DNA of 64,000 nucleotides from Bradyrhizobium manausense (GTDB lineage: Bacteria > Pseudomonadota > Alphaproteobacteria > Rhizobiales > Xanthobacteraceae): positions 62,001 through 126,000 of the forward strand of contig NZ_JAFCLG010000009.1 in NCBI RefSeq assembly GCF_018129685.1, written 5' to 3'. The position numbers were made by a program, and so were the translations under genes. Below, one piece after another: positions 43,474-51,879 of this stretch (position 1 is its first letter; each line of letters starts with the position of its first letter). The notes under the pieces are model-generated. The model was not told the DNA's origin and did no database searches. It saw only the letters and a program-made list of their open reading frames with translations.

Positions 43474-44897
43474 GTCGACGTCCTTTCGACGAACGCGTTG
43501 GGCTGCGCGGCCTGCGGGGCGGCAGGCGCGTGGCCCATCGCCAGGCGCTCGATCGCCATCACCAGCAGCGGCGTCACCGCGGCGATGTACATGTTGTCGA
43601 TGCCGAAGGGATTGCCGAGCACGTACCAGACCGTGGTCGAGACAGCAGCGCCGATCAGGCCGGCGGTGGCGCCGCGGTTGCTGGCGAACAGCGGCAGGTA
43701 GAAGCCGGTCATCGCCACCATCGTGATCGACAGGCGCAGCGCGCGGGTGAAGAACGACAGTTTCAGGATCTCGGGAATGAAGAACACGAACACCAGCGGC
43801 ACGATCGCGATCAGAACCGAGAACACGCGCGTCATCTTCAACTCGCGTTCGGGCGTCGGCTTCCAATAGGGGACGTAGAAGTCGCGCACGACCAGCGAAG
43901 CGATCGCGAGAGCCACCGTGCAGACGCTGACGAAGATCGATGCCACCAGCGAGGTCGTCACGAAGGCGGAGGCCAGCGGCGGCATCTTCTCCAGGAACAC
44001 CGGCAGCGCGTAGAGGCTGTTCATGTCGGGGTAGAGATATCTTGCGGAAACGCCGATCAGCGCGAGCAGAAGGCCGAGCGGGAGGCAGAACGCAGCCGCG
44101 TAGTAGGTCGCCTTGCGGGCGTCGTCGGCGCTCGGCGTCGAGGAGATCGCCTGCACGATGAACTGCGTCGAGAAGATCGCGCCGACGGTGCCGAAGGTCC
44201 AGGCGAAGATGGTCGTAAAGCCGATCTTGCCGTCCCAGCTGAAATAATAAGCCGGAAGCTTGGCCTGCATCGGCGCGATGCCGCCGGTCAGCGACATCGC
44301 AACCGCGAAGATGATGATGATGCCGACGACCTTGAAGGCGCTGTGCAGGATCGTCACCCAGGCGACGCCCTTCAATCCGCCGAACACGTAGTAGAAGGTC
44401 GAGACGGCAGCGATGATGCACATTGCCACCGGCAGGCTGACATGCAGCGAGGTGGCGATCGCGGCGGCGCCGCTGACGTAGTTGCCGACATTCACCAGCA
44501 GCAGCGCGTAGATCATGATCACCGACACGGTGAGCATGGTCGACTTGCCGTATTTCTGCGCGATCGCCGCGGATATGGTGTATTCGCCTGAGTTGTAGAG
44601 CTTCTTCACCATCAACAGGCCGAACAGCAGAAAGCCGATCGAGGCGCCGAGCACGGCCCAGCCCGCGGCCATGCCTGACTGGAACGCTTCCTGCGCCGTG
44701 CCGACGGTCGATTTGGCGCCGACGAATTCGCTCATCATCAGCACGCCGACGACCACGGCCGGCATCGCGCGCGATGCGGTCATGAACTGATCGCTGGTCC
44801 GGCTGCGCAGCTTCAGCGTGAGCCAGGACGTGAAGGCGATGTAGGCGACGATCATCGCGATGACGAGCGTGCTGTCGCCGTTGAGGATGGCTTGCAT
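43470..44897 (-). CDS. Sodium:solute symporter family (SSS) transporter
   Basis: A 475-residue membrane protein with about 13 helices. It matches the SSS/PutP fold: LMMSEFVGAKSTVGTAQEAF is the family's early helix region with Gly/Ser/Thr-rich core, and FGGLKGVAWVTILHSAFKV and TQFIVQAISSTPSADDARKA are conserved loops. It takes up an organic solute with Na+. It is the first gene of a three-gene operon with sialidase-like and SDR genes; the ATGA overlap with the second ensures joint translation. AGAGGAAA precedes the start, and a double palindrome lies 67-89 bp upstream. Confidence 0.9.
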   Translation of the reverse strand: MQAILNGDSTLVIAMIVAYIAFTSWLTLKLRSRTSDQFMTASRAMPAVVVGVLMMSEFVGAKSTVGTAQEAFQSGMAAGWAVLGASIGFLLFGLLMVKKLYNSGEYTISAAIAQKYGKSTMLTVSVIMIYALLLVNVGNYVSGAAAIATSLHVSLPVAMCIIAAVSTFYYVFGGLKGVAWVTILHSAFKVVGIIIIFAVAMSLTGGIAPMQAKLPAYYFSWDGKIGFTTIFAWTFGTVGAIFSTQFIVQAISSTPSADDARKATYYAAAFCLPLGLLLALIGVSARYLYPDMNSLYALPVFLEKMPPLASAFVTTSLVASIFVSVCTVALAIASLVVRDFYVPYWKPTPERELKMTRVFSVLIAIVPLVFVFFIPEILKLSFFTRALRLSITMVAMTGFYLPLFASNRGATAGLIGAAVSTTVWYVLGNPFGIDNMYIAAVTPLLVMAIERLAMGHAPAAPQAAQPNAFVERTST

Positions 44898-44963
44898 CGG
44901 TGACGTTTCCTCTGGTGGCGCGGGCGCGGTGTTGTGAACCCGCTTAGTCCAGCCAATACGAAT

Positions 44964-44986
44964 GTTCGGAATGCGAACAATTGTTC
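44964..44986. promoter_or_regulatory. Double palindromic operator upstream of the symporter operon
   Basis: GTTCGGAATGCGAAC (GTTCG-N5-CGAAC) at 44964-44978 overlaps a perfect palindrome GAACAATTGTTC at 44975-44986, so three inverted GTTC/GAAC half-sites are spaced evenly. They lie about 70-90 bp before the symporter start. The GTTCG-N5-CGAAC form resembles operators of IclR-type regulators, which is inference. The nearest IclR gene in the window is 15 kb away at 60061. Confidence 0.6.
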
Positions 44987-45170
44987 TTTGAGCTAATTAA
45001 ACCTGCTCGGACGCCGTGCGTCAAGCGCGCGCGGTCAGGAGGTTCCAGGCTGGGGCGTGTGCTCATCACGCCGCGATCGGGTGGTCTCCGAAAGCGGACT
45101 TGCCGTTCGTCAGCTGCCGCTTCGGTTCAGGGCCTATGAGCAGGCCTCCGTTGGAGGAGGCGCAGCTTTT

Positions 45171-46385
45171 TCAGGCCACGTCCTCATTCGCCGACAGCGC
45201 GGTCTTGGCGACCTCGGCCATCCAGTGTGAGGCGACCGGCAGGATCGCGTCGTTGAAATCGTAGCGTGGGCCGTGCAGCTCGGCGCCGTCGCGCAAGGGT
45301 CCGTTGCCGATCCACACGAACGCGCCGGGCCGTTGCTGGAGGTAGAACGCGAAATCCTCGCCCGCCATGCTCGGCGCGAGGTCGCGCCGCACGGGCGCCC
45401 GCACCTTCTCCGCGGCGATGCGCGCGAAGCCGGCTTCATCAGGCGTGTTGGCGGTGACGCCGACGCCCATCACGATATCGGGCGTGACCTTGACGTCGAA
45501 GCTCGTGGCGATGCCGGCGCAGATCTCGCCGATCCGTGCGAGGATGATGTCCTTGACGTGATTGCGGTGATGCCGCAGCGTGCCGCGGATCACGACCTTG
45601 CCCGCGATCTGGTTGGCCGCGGTGCCGCCCTCGATCGCCGACAGCGAGAGCACGGCGGTGTCGAGCGGATCGACGCTGCGCGACACGATCGATTGCATCG
45701 CCACGATCAGATGGCCGGCCGCCATCACGGGATCGCGGGTCAGGTGCGGCATGCCGGCGTGCCCGGCATGGCCCTCGATGGTGATGGTGATGCGTCCGCC
45801 GGAGGCCATCACCGCGCCGTCATGGACCGCGATGGTGCCGGCTTCCAGGCCCGGCCAGTTGTGAAAGCCGAACACGCGGTCCACCGGGAAGCGCTCGAAC
45901 AGCCCGGCCGCGACCATCGCGCGCGAGCCGCCAAATCCCTCCTCGGCCGGCTGAAAGATGAAATCGACGGTGCCGCTCCAGTCGGTATCGGCCGCGAGCA
46001 GCGCCGCGGCGCCGAGCAGCGAAGCGGTGTGCCCGTCATGCCCGCAGGCGTGCATCACGCCGGGCGTTGTCGAGGCATAGCTGAGCCCCGTATCTTCCGT
46101 GATCGGCAGCGCGTCCATGTCGGCCCGCAAGCCGACGCGTCCCGCGGCGGTCCCGCGCGTCAGCGTCGCGACCACGCCGTGGCCCCCGATATTGGTCTCG
46201 AAGGGAATGCCGAGCTCGGCGAGCCGCTCCTGCACGAAGGCGGCGGTCCCCTTTTCCTGGAGCGACAGTTCGGGATGCGCATGCAGATGCCGGCGCCAGG
46301 CGGTCAGTTTCTTGTGCAGTTCGGGGGGCAAGGCGGGAACTTTCGAATGGTGACGGCTGTCGCCAGTGTAGCCTGATATCCGCAC
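45171..46385 (-). CDS. M20D family amidohydrolase (hippurate/aminoacylase-like)
   Basis: A 404-residue zinc hydrolase. Its M20D core is complete: LRADMDALPITEDTGLSYAS, MHACGHDGHTASLLGAAALL, FIFQPAEEGFGGSRAMVAAG with metal-binding Glu, the SFDVKVTPDIVM dimerisation-domain region, and SMAGEDFAFYLQQRPG. It removes acyl groups from N-acyl amino acids or similar amides. The GTG start at 46385 follows GCGGG. Together with the adjacent enolase-superfamily enzyme it suggests the catabolism of amide-linked compounds. Confidence 0.9.
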   Translation of the reverse strand: MRISGYTGDSRHHSKVPALPPELHKKLTAWRRHLHAHPELSLQEKGTAAFVQERLAELGIPFETNIGGHGVVATLTRGTAAGRVGLRADMDALPITEDTGLSYASTTPGVMHACGHDGHTASLLGAAALLAADTDWSGTVDFIFQPAEEGFGGSRAMVAAGLFERFPVDRVFGFHNWPGLEAGTIAVHDGAVMASGGRITITIEGHAGHAGMPHLTRDPVMAAGHLIVAMQSIVSRSVDPLDTAVLSLSAIEGGTAANQIAGKVVIRGTLRHHRNHVKDIILARIGEICAGIATSFDVKVTPDIVMGVGVTANTPDEAGFARIAAEKVRAPVRRDLAPSMAGEDFAFYLQQRPGAFVWIGNGPLRDGAELHGPRYDFNDAILPVASHWMAEVAKTALSANEDVA

Positions 46386-46434
46386 CCCGCATCAAGCCCT
46401 GGCGAATGCCTCGCGTGCGGCCATGCGCACCACT

Positions 46435-46546
46435 CCCGTCATTCCGGGGCGCGACGACGTCGCGAGCCCGGAATCCATCGGCCACTGAGATTGCCGCGCA
46501 ATGGATTCCGGGTTCGCGCCAGGAGGCGCGCCCCGGAATGACGGGT
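46435..46546. repeat. Intergenic inverted-repeat element (CGTCATTCCGGGGCGCG type)
   Basis: Outer arms CCCGTCATTCCGGGGCGCG and CGCGCCCCGGAATGACGGG are exact complements over 19 bases. Inner arms GGAATCCATC/GATTCC pair around a GCCGCGCAATGG core. It ends just after the stop of the enolase-superfamily gene, where it may terminate transcription. Confidence 0.8.
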
Positions 46547-46554
46547 GATGGGTG

Positions 46555-47640
46555 TCACGCCAGCTTCGCCAGCCCCTTCCAGTCGAAGCTGATGCCGTGG
46601 CCCGGACGGTCCGGCGCCAGGGCCTTGCCATCCTCCAGCACCAGCGGATGTTCGATATATTTGTCGAGCCCGAAGCCGTGGGCCTCCAGATACGACCGGT
46701 TCGGGCAGGCTGCGAGCAGATGCACGGTGATGTCGTGGGCGCCATGGCTGGTGACCGGCAGGTTGAACGCCTCCGCCAGTCGCGCGACCTTCATGAAGGC
46801 GCTGACGCCGCCGCAATTGGTGACATCGGGCTCCGGATAGGACACCGCGCCTGATGCGATGTAGTTCTTGAACTCCCACAGCGAGCGCAGATTTTCGCCC
46901 GCGGCGATCGGAACGCCGCCGGCCTGCATGATGCGGGCATGGCCGGCGACATCGTCGGGGATGATTGGCTCTTCCAGCCAGGTCAGGTCGTAAGGCACGA
47001 AGGCGCGGGCGGCGCGGATCGCTTCCTCGACCGTCCACTTCATGTTGGCGTCCGCCATCAGCGGAAAGCCGTCGCCGAGATGCGCTCGCATCGCCGCGAC
47101 CCGCGCGATGTCCGCTTTGAGATCGGGCCGGCCGACCTTCATCTTGATGGCGCGAAAGCCTTTGGCGAGATTGCCGTCGGTCTGCTTCAGGAGCGCCTCG
47201 ACCGAAAGATCGAGATCGATACCGCCGGCGTAACAAGGCACGCGGGCATCGAATCCGCCGAGCAATCGGTACAGTGGCAGTTTGGCGCGCTGCGCTTTCA
47301 AATCCCACAGCGCGATGTCGAGCGCGGACAGCGCCAGCACCGCCGGCCCGCCGCGTCCGCCATAATGCAGGCCCCACCAGACATGATGCCAGATCGCTTC
47401 GGAATCGTCGGCCTCACGGCCTTCGACCAGAGGCGGAATCTCGCGCTTCAAGATATCGGCCACGGCGCCGCCGTTGCGTCCGACCGTGTAGGTGTAGCCG
47501 ACGCCTTCGGCGCCATCGGCATCGCGGATGCGGCAGGTGATCAACTCGAACGCCGACATGTCGCCATGCGTGGAATCGGACAGCGTGACGGGGAGAGGAA
47601 TCCGATAGAGGGCGGATTCGATATGAGCGATACGCGGCAT
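46555..47640 (-). CDS. Mandelate racemase/muconate lactonizing enzyme family protein
   Basis: A 361-residue member of the enolase superfamily. The general-base Lys motif AIKMKVG is near residue 165. The metal ligands are Asp in LMADANMKW, Glu in WLEEPIIP and Glu in IAAGENLRS, and the His of TSHGAHDITV sits near residue 297. These residues form a working active site of the mandelate-racemase subgroup, which racemises or dehydrates hydroxy acids and acid sugars. The substrate is unknown. The gene has the same direction as the M20 genes, and repeat elements separate it from both. Confidence 0.9.
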   Translation of the reverse strand: MPRIAHIESALYRIPLPVTLSDSTHGDMSAFELITCRIRDADGAEGVGYTYTVGRNGGAVADILKREIPPLVEGREADDSEAIWHHVWWGLHYGGRGGPAVLALSALDIALWDLKAQRAKLPLYRLLGGFDARVPCYAGGIDLDLSVEALLKQTDGNLAKGFRAIKMKVGRPDLKADIARVAAMRAHLGDGFPLMADANMKWTVEEAIRAARAFVPYDLTWLEEPIIPDDVAGHARIMQAGGVPIAAGENLRSLWEFKNYIASGAVSYPEPDVTNCGGVSAFMKVARLAEAFNLPVTSHGAHDITVHLLAACPNRSYLEAHGFGLDKYIEHPLVLEDGKALAPDRPGHGISFDWKGLAKLA

Positions 47641-47664
47641 GTGGCCTCCCTGTATTTTCTTTTT

Positions 47665-47802
47665 CGTAGGGTGGGTTAGCCGGCGGCTGCGCGAAGCGCA
47701 GGTCGCTGGCGTAACCCACTCTTTGATCTCCGCAGCGGCAGAAGTGGTGGGTTATGCCGAGCAGATGCGCGGCGCGCATCTGCAGGGCTAACCCACCCTA
47801 CT
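47665..47802. repeat. Intergenic repeat element (GTAGGGTGGGTTAGC family)
   Basis: It starts CGTAGGGTGGGTTAGC and ends GGCTAACCCACCCTAC, with a GCGTAACCCAC and GGTGGGTTATGC pair inside, giving two nested stems. It is the second of three copies of this family in the window (24829-24918 and 49045-49151 are the others). It fills the interval upstream of the enolase-superfamily gene. Confidence 0.85.
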
Positions 47803-47811
47803 GTCCCTCCC

Positions 47812-49017
47812 TCACCGCATCGTCGCGAGCTGCAGCGCCAGCGCGCAGGCGCGGTCGTATTCGTCCAGATTGATCCACTCGTCGATCGTGTGTGCCTCGT
47901 TCTGGCCGGCGCCGAAGGTCACGGTCGGAATGCCGTGGCGGACCATCCAGTTGGCGTCCAGGCCGCCATTGGCGGCGCGGACGTTCGGCGTGCCGCCGAC
48001 CGCGGACACCGCCTCGATCGCGCGCTTCACGACGGGCAGATTCTCCTTCATTCGGAATGGATAATAGTCGGTCTCGGCCTTGAACTTGACCTTGCCCGAC
48101 TGGCCTTGCGTGTTCGTGACCTTCTTGGCGGCTTTCTCGAACGCGGCCTTGTAGGCCTTCGTGATCTCCTTGAAGAACTTGCCGTCATGGCTGCGGCTTT
48201 CGCCGCGCACATGCACGTAGTCGGTGACGACGTTGGTGGCATCGCCCGCGGGCCGGCCTTCGCCGCCGGTGACGGGGCCGATATTGCTGGTGCCCATCCG
48301 CGCGCTCGCGCCCTTGCCTTTCACCACCTTGCCGAACCAGCCGCCGGCCTTCACGTCGGCCAGCGCCAGCGCCATGATCATGGTCGCGGAGATGCCGCGC
48401 TCCGGCGCGACGCCGGCATGCGAGGCGCGGCCGAAGATCTCGACGGTCCAGCGGTCGGCGCCGACCGCGCCGATCACGACGTTGGAGGCCGAGCCGCCGT
48501 CATAGTTGAACGCCATCGCCGGCGAGCCGAGCTCGTCCAGCTTGACGTGGCGCGCGCCGTAGAGCCCGCTCTCCTCGCGCACGCAGAACAGCAGCGTGAT
48601 CGGCGGATGGTCGAGCTTCTGCTTTTCGAGTTCGGCCGCCAGCGTCACCAGCACGCCGCAGCCGCATCTGTTGTCGCCGCCGAGCGCGGTCCTGGCTTCG
48701 TTGACGATCTTGCGGCCGGATTTCTTCGGCTTGGCGCCGGCGCAGAGCGGCACGGTGTCCATATGGGTCATGAACATGATGCGCGGCTGGTTGTGCAGCG
48801 CGCCGCGGCCGGGCAGGTCGACGATGAGATTGCCGGTTTCGGTCGGCACGGGAATGCGGGTGTTGGCATCGTCGAGCCGGATCGCCTTATCAGGCACGCC
48901 GCTCTCCTTCAGCGCGGCGGTGAGCTCACGCCCGATCGCCGCCTCCTGTCCGGTGACGCCTTCCACGGAGAGGAAGCGCATGAGGCGGTCGGTGGCGGCT
49001 TTGGTGTCGACGGGCAT
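47812..49017 (-). CDS. M20/peptidase T-like metallopeptidase
   Basis: A 401-residue di-zinc peptidase. The metal-site motifs are FMTHMDTVPLC, ALGGDNRCGCGVLVTLA (bridging Asp) and LLFCVREESGLYGARHVKLD (catalytic Glu pair). The final His lies in AHTIDEWIN. It resembles peptidase T-like M20 aminopeptidases, but the tripeptide specificity is unproved. It lies within a same-strand cluster between repeat elements and next to an MFS transporter gene, so its own promoter probably lies in the interval 49018-49146. Confidence 0.87.
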   Translation of the reverse strand: MPVDTKAATDRLMRFLSVEGVTGQEAAIGRELTAALKESGVPDKAIRLDDANTRIPVPTETGNLIVDLPGRGALHNQPRIMFMTHMDTVPLCAGAKPKKSGRKIVNEARTALGGDNRCGCGVLVTLAAELEKQKLDHPPITLLFCVREESGLYGARHVKLDELGSPAMAFNYDGGSASNVVIGAVGADRWTVEIFGRASHAGVAPERGISATMIMALALADVKAGGWFGKVVKGKGASARMGTSNIGPVTGGEGRPAGDATNVVTDYVHVRGESRSHDGKFFKEITKAYKAAFEKAAKKVTNTQGQSGKVKFKAETDYYPFRMKENLPVVKRAIEAVSAVGGTPNVRAANGGLDANWMVRHGIPTVTFGAGQNEAHTIDEWINLDEYDRACALALQLATMR

Positions 49018-49044
49018 GAGGCATTCCTTTGATGCGCGGACTGG

Positions 49045-49151
49045 CAGGGTGGGTTAGCTGATGCGCGGCGCGCATCTGCTCGGCGTAACCCACCACTCTG
49101 GTTTCCGCAGTGACGGAAGTGGTGGGTTACGCTGCGCTAACCCACCCTACG
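49045..49151. repeat. Intergenic repeat element that supplies a stop codon
   Basis: It starts CAGGGTGGGTTAGCTG and ends GCTAACCCACCCTACG. The third copy of the GTAGGGTGGGTTAGC family. Its right end overlaps the last codon of the adjacent MFS gene: the TAG of the outer GTAGGGTGGG is that gene's stop codon. Confidence 0.85.
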
Positions 49152-50394
49152 AAGTTGCCGAGGTGTAAGTCAAAAAGATCATCACACCCACGAGCAGCAT
49201 CGCCGCCATGAACAGCAGCACCGCAGGTAGCCCCGCGAAGACCGCCACCGCGCCCGACATCGACTGCATCAGGGCGGTGCCGAGGAAGAAGGCGAGGTTC
49301 ACCGCCGCCAGCGCCTTGCCGGCGGTCTGCGCATCGACCAGTTGCCGGCACATGCCGAACAGCAGCGGCTGGGCCGAGGTCGCAAGGCCGATCAGCACGA
49401 ACAGCACGAGATCATATTGCGGCGGCATGACTGTTACGCCGAACAGCCATGCAACCGCAAAATGCGGCGCGCCGAGCGCCATCAGCACGACCAGCGCCGC
49501 CGCGACCATGTGCGTAGCGGCCACCAGTTCGCGGCGGCGGCCGATGCTGCGATCGACCATGCCCATCAGAAGCGGGCCTGCGATCATCGCCAGCGTATAG
49601 GCGCCGAGCTGGTTGCCGGCCTCGACCCGCGACAGGCCCTTGACCTGCATGAGCCAGGGTCCGCCCCACAAGCCGCGCAGCACCAGCGAGGTCGCCAGCG
49701 ACACCAGCGCCAGCGCGATCAGCCCGCGCAACGGGCGAGACAGGCCGAGCCTGAGCACCTCGATCATCTGCGACAGCGGCAAGGCATCGTCCTTGTGCTC
49801 TGCCTTCTGGTTCGGCACCAGCACGTAGACGGCGAGCGCCACCACGACGCCGCCGGCTGCGGCGATCCAGAACCCGGCGCGCCAGCCGTACTGATCGATC
49901 ACGAAGGCAAGCGGGCTCGACGACAGCAGCATGCCGATATTGCCGATCGACAGGATCGCGCCCGACCACAGCCCGAACCGCGCCGCCGACAATTGCTTGG
50001 CCGCCAGCGTCATCGGGCACATCAGCATGCCCGAGGTCGCGATGCCGAGCAGCAACTGCCCGAAGGCAAAGCTCGAAGGCCCCGTGGCAAGGCCGGACGC
50101 GATTGCGCCGACGATGGTTCCCGCAAGCAGGCTGAGGGACACCGGCCGCACGCCAAAGCGGTCCATCGCCGCACCAACCGGGATCTGCGAGGCTGCAAAG
50201 GCGAAATGATAGACCGAGGTGAGGCTCGCCAGCGCCTGAGGCTGCACATGGAAATCCGCCGCCATCAGATCGAGGCTGAGCGCAGGGATGGTGCGCAGCA
50301 GCGTCGACAGCATGTGCCCGCAGGCCAGCGCCACCAGCGCGAAGATCAGCGCGCTTGTGCCATGTCCCGCGTCGTCGTTGGCAACCGCACTCAT
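49147..50394 (-). CDS. MFS transporter
   Basis: A 415-residue permease with about 12 helices. The loop 2-3 motif is GAAMDRFGVRPVSLSLLAGT. The central loop is short (VPNQKAEHKDDALPL). It resembles CynX/NimT-type carriers of anions, without a clear substrate. Its stop codon lies in a repeat element. The last Thr-Ser-Ala-Thr-Ser residues may have been altered by insertion of that element. Confidence 0.83.
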   Translation of the reverse strand: MSAVANDDAGHGTSALIFALVALACGHMLSTLLRTIPALSLDLMAADFHVQPQALASLTSVYHFAFAASQIPVGAAMDRFGVRPVSLSLLAGTIVGAIASGLATGPSSFAFGQLLLGIATSGMLMCPMTLAAKQLSAARFGLWSGAILSIGNIGMLLSSSPLAFVIDQYGWRAGFWIAAAGGVVVALAVYVLVPNQKAEHKDDALPLSQMIEVLRLGLSRPLRGLIALALVSLATSLVLRGLWGGPWLMQVKGLSRVEAGNQLGAYTLAMIAGPLLMGMVDRSIGRRRELVAATHMVAAALVVLMALGAPHFAVAWLFGVTVMPPQYDLVLFVLIGLATSAQPLLFGMCRQLVDAQTAGKALAAVNLAFFLGTALMQSMSGAVAVFAGLPAVLLFMAAMLLVGVMIFLTYTSATS

Positions 50395-50615
50395 CAGCGT
50401 CCCGTCCCGGCAATGGTTTTCGAAGGGTTTTCGTCGGGTTACATGATCGGGGCAGGCGTGCCAATGCCGGGAGAGGGCGGCTTATCGCATGGCCCGCCAG
50501 ACCTTGGCGGCACAGCGTGCCGTCGCGGCTTCGCTTTGACCCGACCTTGAATGGGCATCTGGCGACCACACCCACGCTGTGCTTTGATCGTGTCGTAACG
50601 CTGGGCGAGGGCGAT

Positions 50616-51047
50616 ATGAAAATCGAGGGCAGCTGTCACTGCGGTCAAGTGACTTTTGAGGCGGAAACGGAGACCAACGAGTTTGGAATTTGTCATTGCA
50701 GCGAATGCCAAACGTTGACGGGCACGGCCTTCAACACCGCCTTGCCGGTTTCGGCGGCCAAGTTTGTGCTCTTGAGTGGCACGCCAAGAACTTATGTGAA
50801 GACCGCCGAACAGAGCGGCAGGAAAGTATTGCGTGCTTTCTGCGGCAATTGCGGCTCGCCCATCTACCGGCATTCCTTGCTCGATCCGTCCATTCTCAGG
50901 ATAGGCGTCGGGTCAATCAAGCAGCGCAGAGCTTTCACGCCAGTTCGACAGATCTGGAAATGCTCGGCATTGCCGTGGGTAGACACCATCGCCGATCTTC
51001 CAACGTCCGAGAGAAATCCCGAGAACATCAATTTACAGGTCAAGTAA
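50616..51047 (+). CDS. GFA family (glutathione-dependent formaldehyde-activating-like) protein
   Basis: A 143-residue zinc protein. The seven cysteines of the family are in place: SCHCGQVTF, CHCSECQ and FCGNCGSPIYR. These bind one structural and one catalytic zinc. GFA enzymes join glutathione and formaldehyde, but many relatives have no known substrate. ATG 50616 follows GAGG. No formaldehyde dehydrogenase gene is next to it. Confidence 0.9.
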   Translation: MKIEGSCHCGQVTFEAETETNEFGICHCSECQTLTGTAFNTALPVSAAKFVLLSGTPRTYVKTAEQSGRKVLRAFCGNCGSPIYRHSLLDPSILRIGVGSIKQRRAFTPVRQIWKCSALPWVDTIADLPTSERNPENINLQVK

Positions 51048-51175
51048 TTGAAAGCCACCCTCTGGCCGATGAGCGACTGGGCCAGGGCGACATCATCGCA
51101 GATGTTAGCGCGGACTTGCAGAAGCCGGGTATGCGGATGGCGCGCAAATATCTGGCCCATTGGGGGGACGCACAC

Positions 51176-51673
51176 ATGATCGCAAGGCTTGGACGCATTC
51201 TTCTTCTCGCTGCATTCGCGGCATGCGCCGCGCTTGGCACCGCTCGCGCGGCAACCGTCGTCGCGCTTGGCGCCAGCAACACCTTCGGAAAAGGCGTCTC
51301 GCGCAGCCAGGCCTATCCCGCACAGCTCGAAGCGCTTCTCCGTGCGCGGGGGCTTGGCGTCCGCGTCATCAATGCCGGCGTCAACGGTGACACCACGGGA
51401 GGCATGCTGGCCCGGCTGGATCGCGTGGTGCCGAAGGGAACGAGCGTCGTCATCCTCCAACCCGGCGGAAACGACCGGAGGAAGCTGGCCGCCGACAACA
51501 CGCCCGCCATCCAAAGTCGGCTAGCCGCGATGGGAATCAAGGTTGTCATGCTCCCGAACGGGATACTGCGCGGCCTGCCGCATCAACCCGACGGGCAGCA
51601 TCTCACGCCGGAGGGCTATCACATGCTGGCGGAGCAACTGGTCGGCGAAGTCGCCTCGGCATTGGGCCGATAG
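51176..51673 (+). CDS. Exported SGNH/GDSL-type esterase
   Basis: A 165-residue exported hydrolase. The signal is RILLLAAFAACAALGTARAA. Block I is ALGASNTFGKGVSRS, where the nucleophile Ser is in GASNTFG. Later blocks are INAGVNGDTTGGM (oxyanion Asn/Gly), QPGGNDRR, and the catalytic pair in HQPDGQHLTPEGYH. It is shorter than typical TesA-like arylesterases (about 200). It starts 128 bp after the GFA gene. Confidence 0.85.
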   Translation: MIARLGRILLLAAFAACAALGTARAATVVALGASNTFGKGVSRSQAYPAQLEALLRARGLGVRVINAGVNGDTTGGMLARLDRVVPKGTSVVILQPGGNDRRKLAADNTPAIQSRLAAMGIKVVMLPNGILRGLPHQPDGQHLTPEGYHMLAEQLVGEVASALGR

Positions 51674-51818
51674 AGTCGCGTCTCTGAAACGCCGGCGCGG
51701 TTCGCAGGCCCACCAGCACATGGGTGCGCCGGAATCGATCGATTCGTCGTGTAATTCGTCCTCGGCACGGAGAATAATCTGCCCGGCGCGGCCGCGTGGC
51801 TACGAATACGCGGCCAAA

Positions 51819-51832
51819 TTGCGCTGGATCAA
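51819..51832. promoter_or_regulatory. FixK-type binding site upstream of the Crp/Fnr-family gene
   Basis: TTGCGCTGGATCAA (read on the other strand TTGATCCAGCGCAA) matches TTG-N8-CAA with one perfect half (ATCAA). Its centre is about 55 bp before the ATG of the regulator gene. This form is typical of FixK2 boxes in Bradyrhizobium as I recall them. It suggests control by FixK or autoregulation. Confidence 0.6.
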
Positions 51833-51879
51833 TCCTGCCTGTTTTTCCCGGTCTAGGCTGCCTGCTCGGGAGGAACGAA

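Noticed and set aside
43474..44421. Upstream extension of the sialidase-like frame
   Set aside because: The part before 43473 overlaps the symporter gene in another frame and has no similarity to anything; ATG 43473 has a ribosome site.
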